The notes under the pieces: generated by a model | What the model was told of the DNA's origin: nothing | The model's database searches: none | The model's input: the letters and a program-made list of their open reading frames with translations, nothing else | Program-made: the position numbers and the translations under genes | In this document: one piece after another, positions 4,754-5,764 of the stretch | How the letters are laid out: the number at the start of each line of letters is the position of its first letter | How positions within the stretch are numbered: the first letter of the stretch is position 1 | Assembly (NCBI GenBank): GCA_937891565.1 | Contig: CALAHA010000398.1 | Location: forward strand, 1-5,764 | DNA: 5,764 nt | Direction of reading: 5' to 3' | DNA from: an uncultured Ilumatobacter sp. | Lineage (GTDB): Bacteria; Actinomycetota; Acidimicrobiia; Acidimicrobiales; Ilumatobacteraceae

Positions 4754-5764
4754 TCAGAGGGGAACGTTGCCGTGCTTGCGCTTTGGCAGCTCCTCACGCT
4801 TGGTGGACAGCATCCGCAACCCAGCAACCAGCTTGCGCCGTGTGTCGGCGGGGTCGATCACGTCGTCGATGTAGCCGCGCTCAGCAGCGGCGTACGGGTT
4901 GGCGTATTTGTCGGTGTATTGCGCAACGAGCTCGGCGCGCCGCTCGACCGGGTTGGCGGCTTGTTGCAATTCGCGGCGGTAGACGATTTCGACTGCGCCC
5001 TGGGGCCCCATGACGGCGAGCTCGGCGGTGGGCCACGCGAATGCGAGGTCGGAACCAATCGACTTTGAGTCCATCACGACGTAGGCGCCGCCGTAGGCCT
5101 TGCGGGTGATGATTGAGATGCGCGGGACGGTGGCCTCGCAGTAGGCGTAGAGCAGTTTGGCGCCGTGGCGGATGATGCCGCCGTACTCCTGGTCGACGCC
5201 GGGCAGGAAGCCGGGGACGTCGACGAACGTGATGAGTGGAATGTTGAACGCGTCGCATGTGCGCACAAACCGAGCAGCCTTTTCGGCCGACTCGATGTCA
5301 AGGACGCCGGCGAGCACCTTTGGTTGGTTGCCAACGATTCCGACAGGCTTGCCGTCAATTCGCGAGAAGCCGCAGATGATCGATTTCGCGAAGTGCGGGA
5401 AGTACTCGAAGAATTCGCCGTCGTCGACGCAGGTACGTACGACCTCGGTCATGTCGTACGGCAGGTTCGGTGAGGCGGGAAGAATGTCGCGCAGCTCGGG
5501 GCAGTGACGATCTGGGTCGTCGGTCGGCTCATCTGCCGGCGGCTCTTCAAGATTGTTGGCCGGGAGGAACGAGAGCAGGAAGCGCACGTCGTCGAGGCAG
5601 GCCTTCTCGTCGTCCGCGACGAACGTGGCCACGCCCGACTTCGAAGCGTGGCTCATTGCGCCACCGAGTTCTTCGAGCGTGACGTCTTCGCCGGTCACCG
5701 TCTTGACGACGTCAGGGCCGGTGATGAACATGTGGCTGGTCTCGCGGACCATGAAGATGAAGTC
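4754..5764 (-). CDS. accD: Acyl-CoA carboxylase carboxyltransferase (beta) subunit, PccB/AccD5-like (5' end outside window)
   Basis: The frame is open to the right edge (DFIFMVRETSHMF, with no start in sight), so about 190 N-terminal residues are missing and 336 are visible. Similarity to propionyl-CoA carboxylase beta subunits is strong throughout: FITGPDVVKTVTGEDVT, the ELGGAMSH segment, GIVGNQPKVLAG, RFVRTCDAFNIPLITFVDVPG, then QEYGGIIRHGAKLLYAY, ITRKAYGGAYVVM, WPTAELAVMGPQGAVEI and the terminal KHGNVPL. The two oxyanion-hole regions, GGIIR and GGAY, are intact. The enzyme moves a carboxyl group from carboxybiotin on the alpha subunit to acetyl- or propionyl-CoA, feeding fatty-acid synthesis or the methylmalonyl-CoA pathway. 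The residue after GGAY, which is Asp in many propionyl-CoA enzymes, is Val here (codon 5080-5078). Downstream, 19 nt away, is an RDD gene and then the epsilon-like gene. No biotin carboxylase gene is visible. Confidence 0.97.
   Translation of the reverse strand, partial: DFIFMVRETSHMFITGPDVVKTVTGEDVTLEELGGAMSHASKSGVATFVADDEKACLDDVRFLLSFLPANNLEEPPADEPTDDPDRHCPELRDILPASPNLPYDMTEVVRTCVDDGEFFEYFPHFAKSIICGFSRIDGKPVGIVGNQPKVLAGVLDIESAEKAARFVRTCDAFNIPLITFVDVPGFLPGVDQEYGGIIRHGAKLLYAYCEATVPRISIITRKAYGGAYVVMDSKSIGSDLAFAWPTAELAVMGPQGAVEIVYRRELQQAANPVERRAELVAQYTDKYANPYAAAERGYIDDVIDPADTRRKLVAGLRMLSTKREELPKRKHGNVPL

Noticed and set aside
4037..5068. 343-codon open frame on the + strand
   Set aside because: It crosses, antisense, the junction of the RDD gene and the carboxyltransferase; low-complexity Gly tract is just the complement of the Pro-rich coding repeat.

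Overview
This window is high-GC DNA that reads as ordinary chromosome of an actinobacterium. A member of the Acidimicrobiia (Ilumatobacter-like) is the best guess, but that is an inference. It rests on the PccB-type acyl-CoA carboxylase beta subunit followed by a small epsilon-like subunit, on two Pro-rich RDD membrane proteins, and on starts that mostly lack a well-placed Shine-Dalgarno sequence. Two starts instead have a -10-like hexamer 6-7 nt upstream, as in leaderless actinobacterial mRNAs. I see no mobile element, CRISPR array, rRNA or tRNA. Coding density is very high and no gene-free stretch exceeds about 100 bases.

Layout. On the + strand: the 3' part of a COG0523/CobW-family GTPase (1-695), then a GhrA-like D-2-hydroxyacid dehydrogenase (759-1634). 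The remaining genes are on the - strand and converge on the first two at about 1634/1653. Read in their own direction from the right edge they are: the C-terminal two thirds of an acyl-CoA carboxylase carboxyltransferase (beta) subunit (5764-4754), an RDD membrane protein (4734-4024), a 75-residue acyl-CoA carboxylase epsilon-like subunit (4052-3825), a second RDD membrane protein (3773-3198), a calcineurin-like metallophosphoesterase (3181-2174), and a cupredoxin-fold lipoprotein (2078-1653) that appears to have its own promoter.

How the genes fit together. The beta and epsilon genes would supply two parts of an actinobacterial acyl-CoA carboxylase making malonyl-CoA or methylmalonyl-CoA; the biotinylated alpha subunit is not in the window. 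The small gaps (19, 16 and 51 nt) and one overlap suggest cotranscription from the carboxylase through the phosphoesterase. The RDD proteins and phosphoesterase have no known role in this enzyme. The + strand pair and the cupredoxin appear to be separate transcription units.

No clearly new system is present. The points most worth a second look are: a predicted type-1 copper site whose axial Met position is Gln; Val in place of Asp at the acyl-CoA specificity position of the carboxyltransferase; the interleaving of two RDD genes with carboxylase subunits; and the two apparent leaderless promoters.
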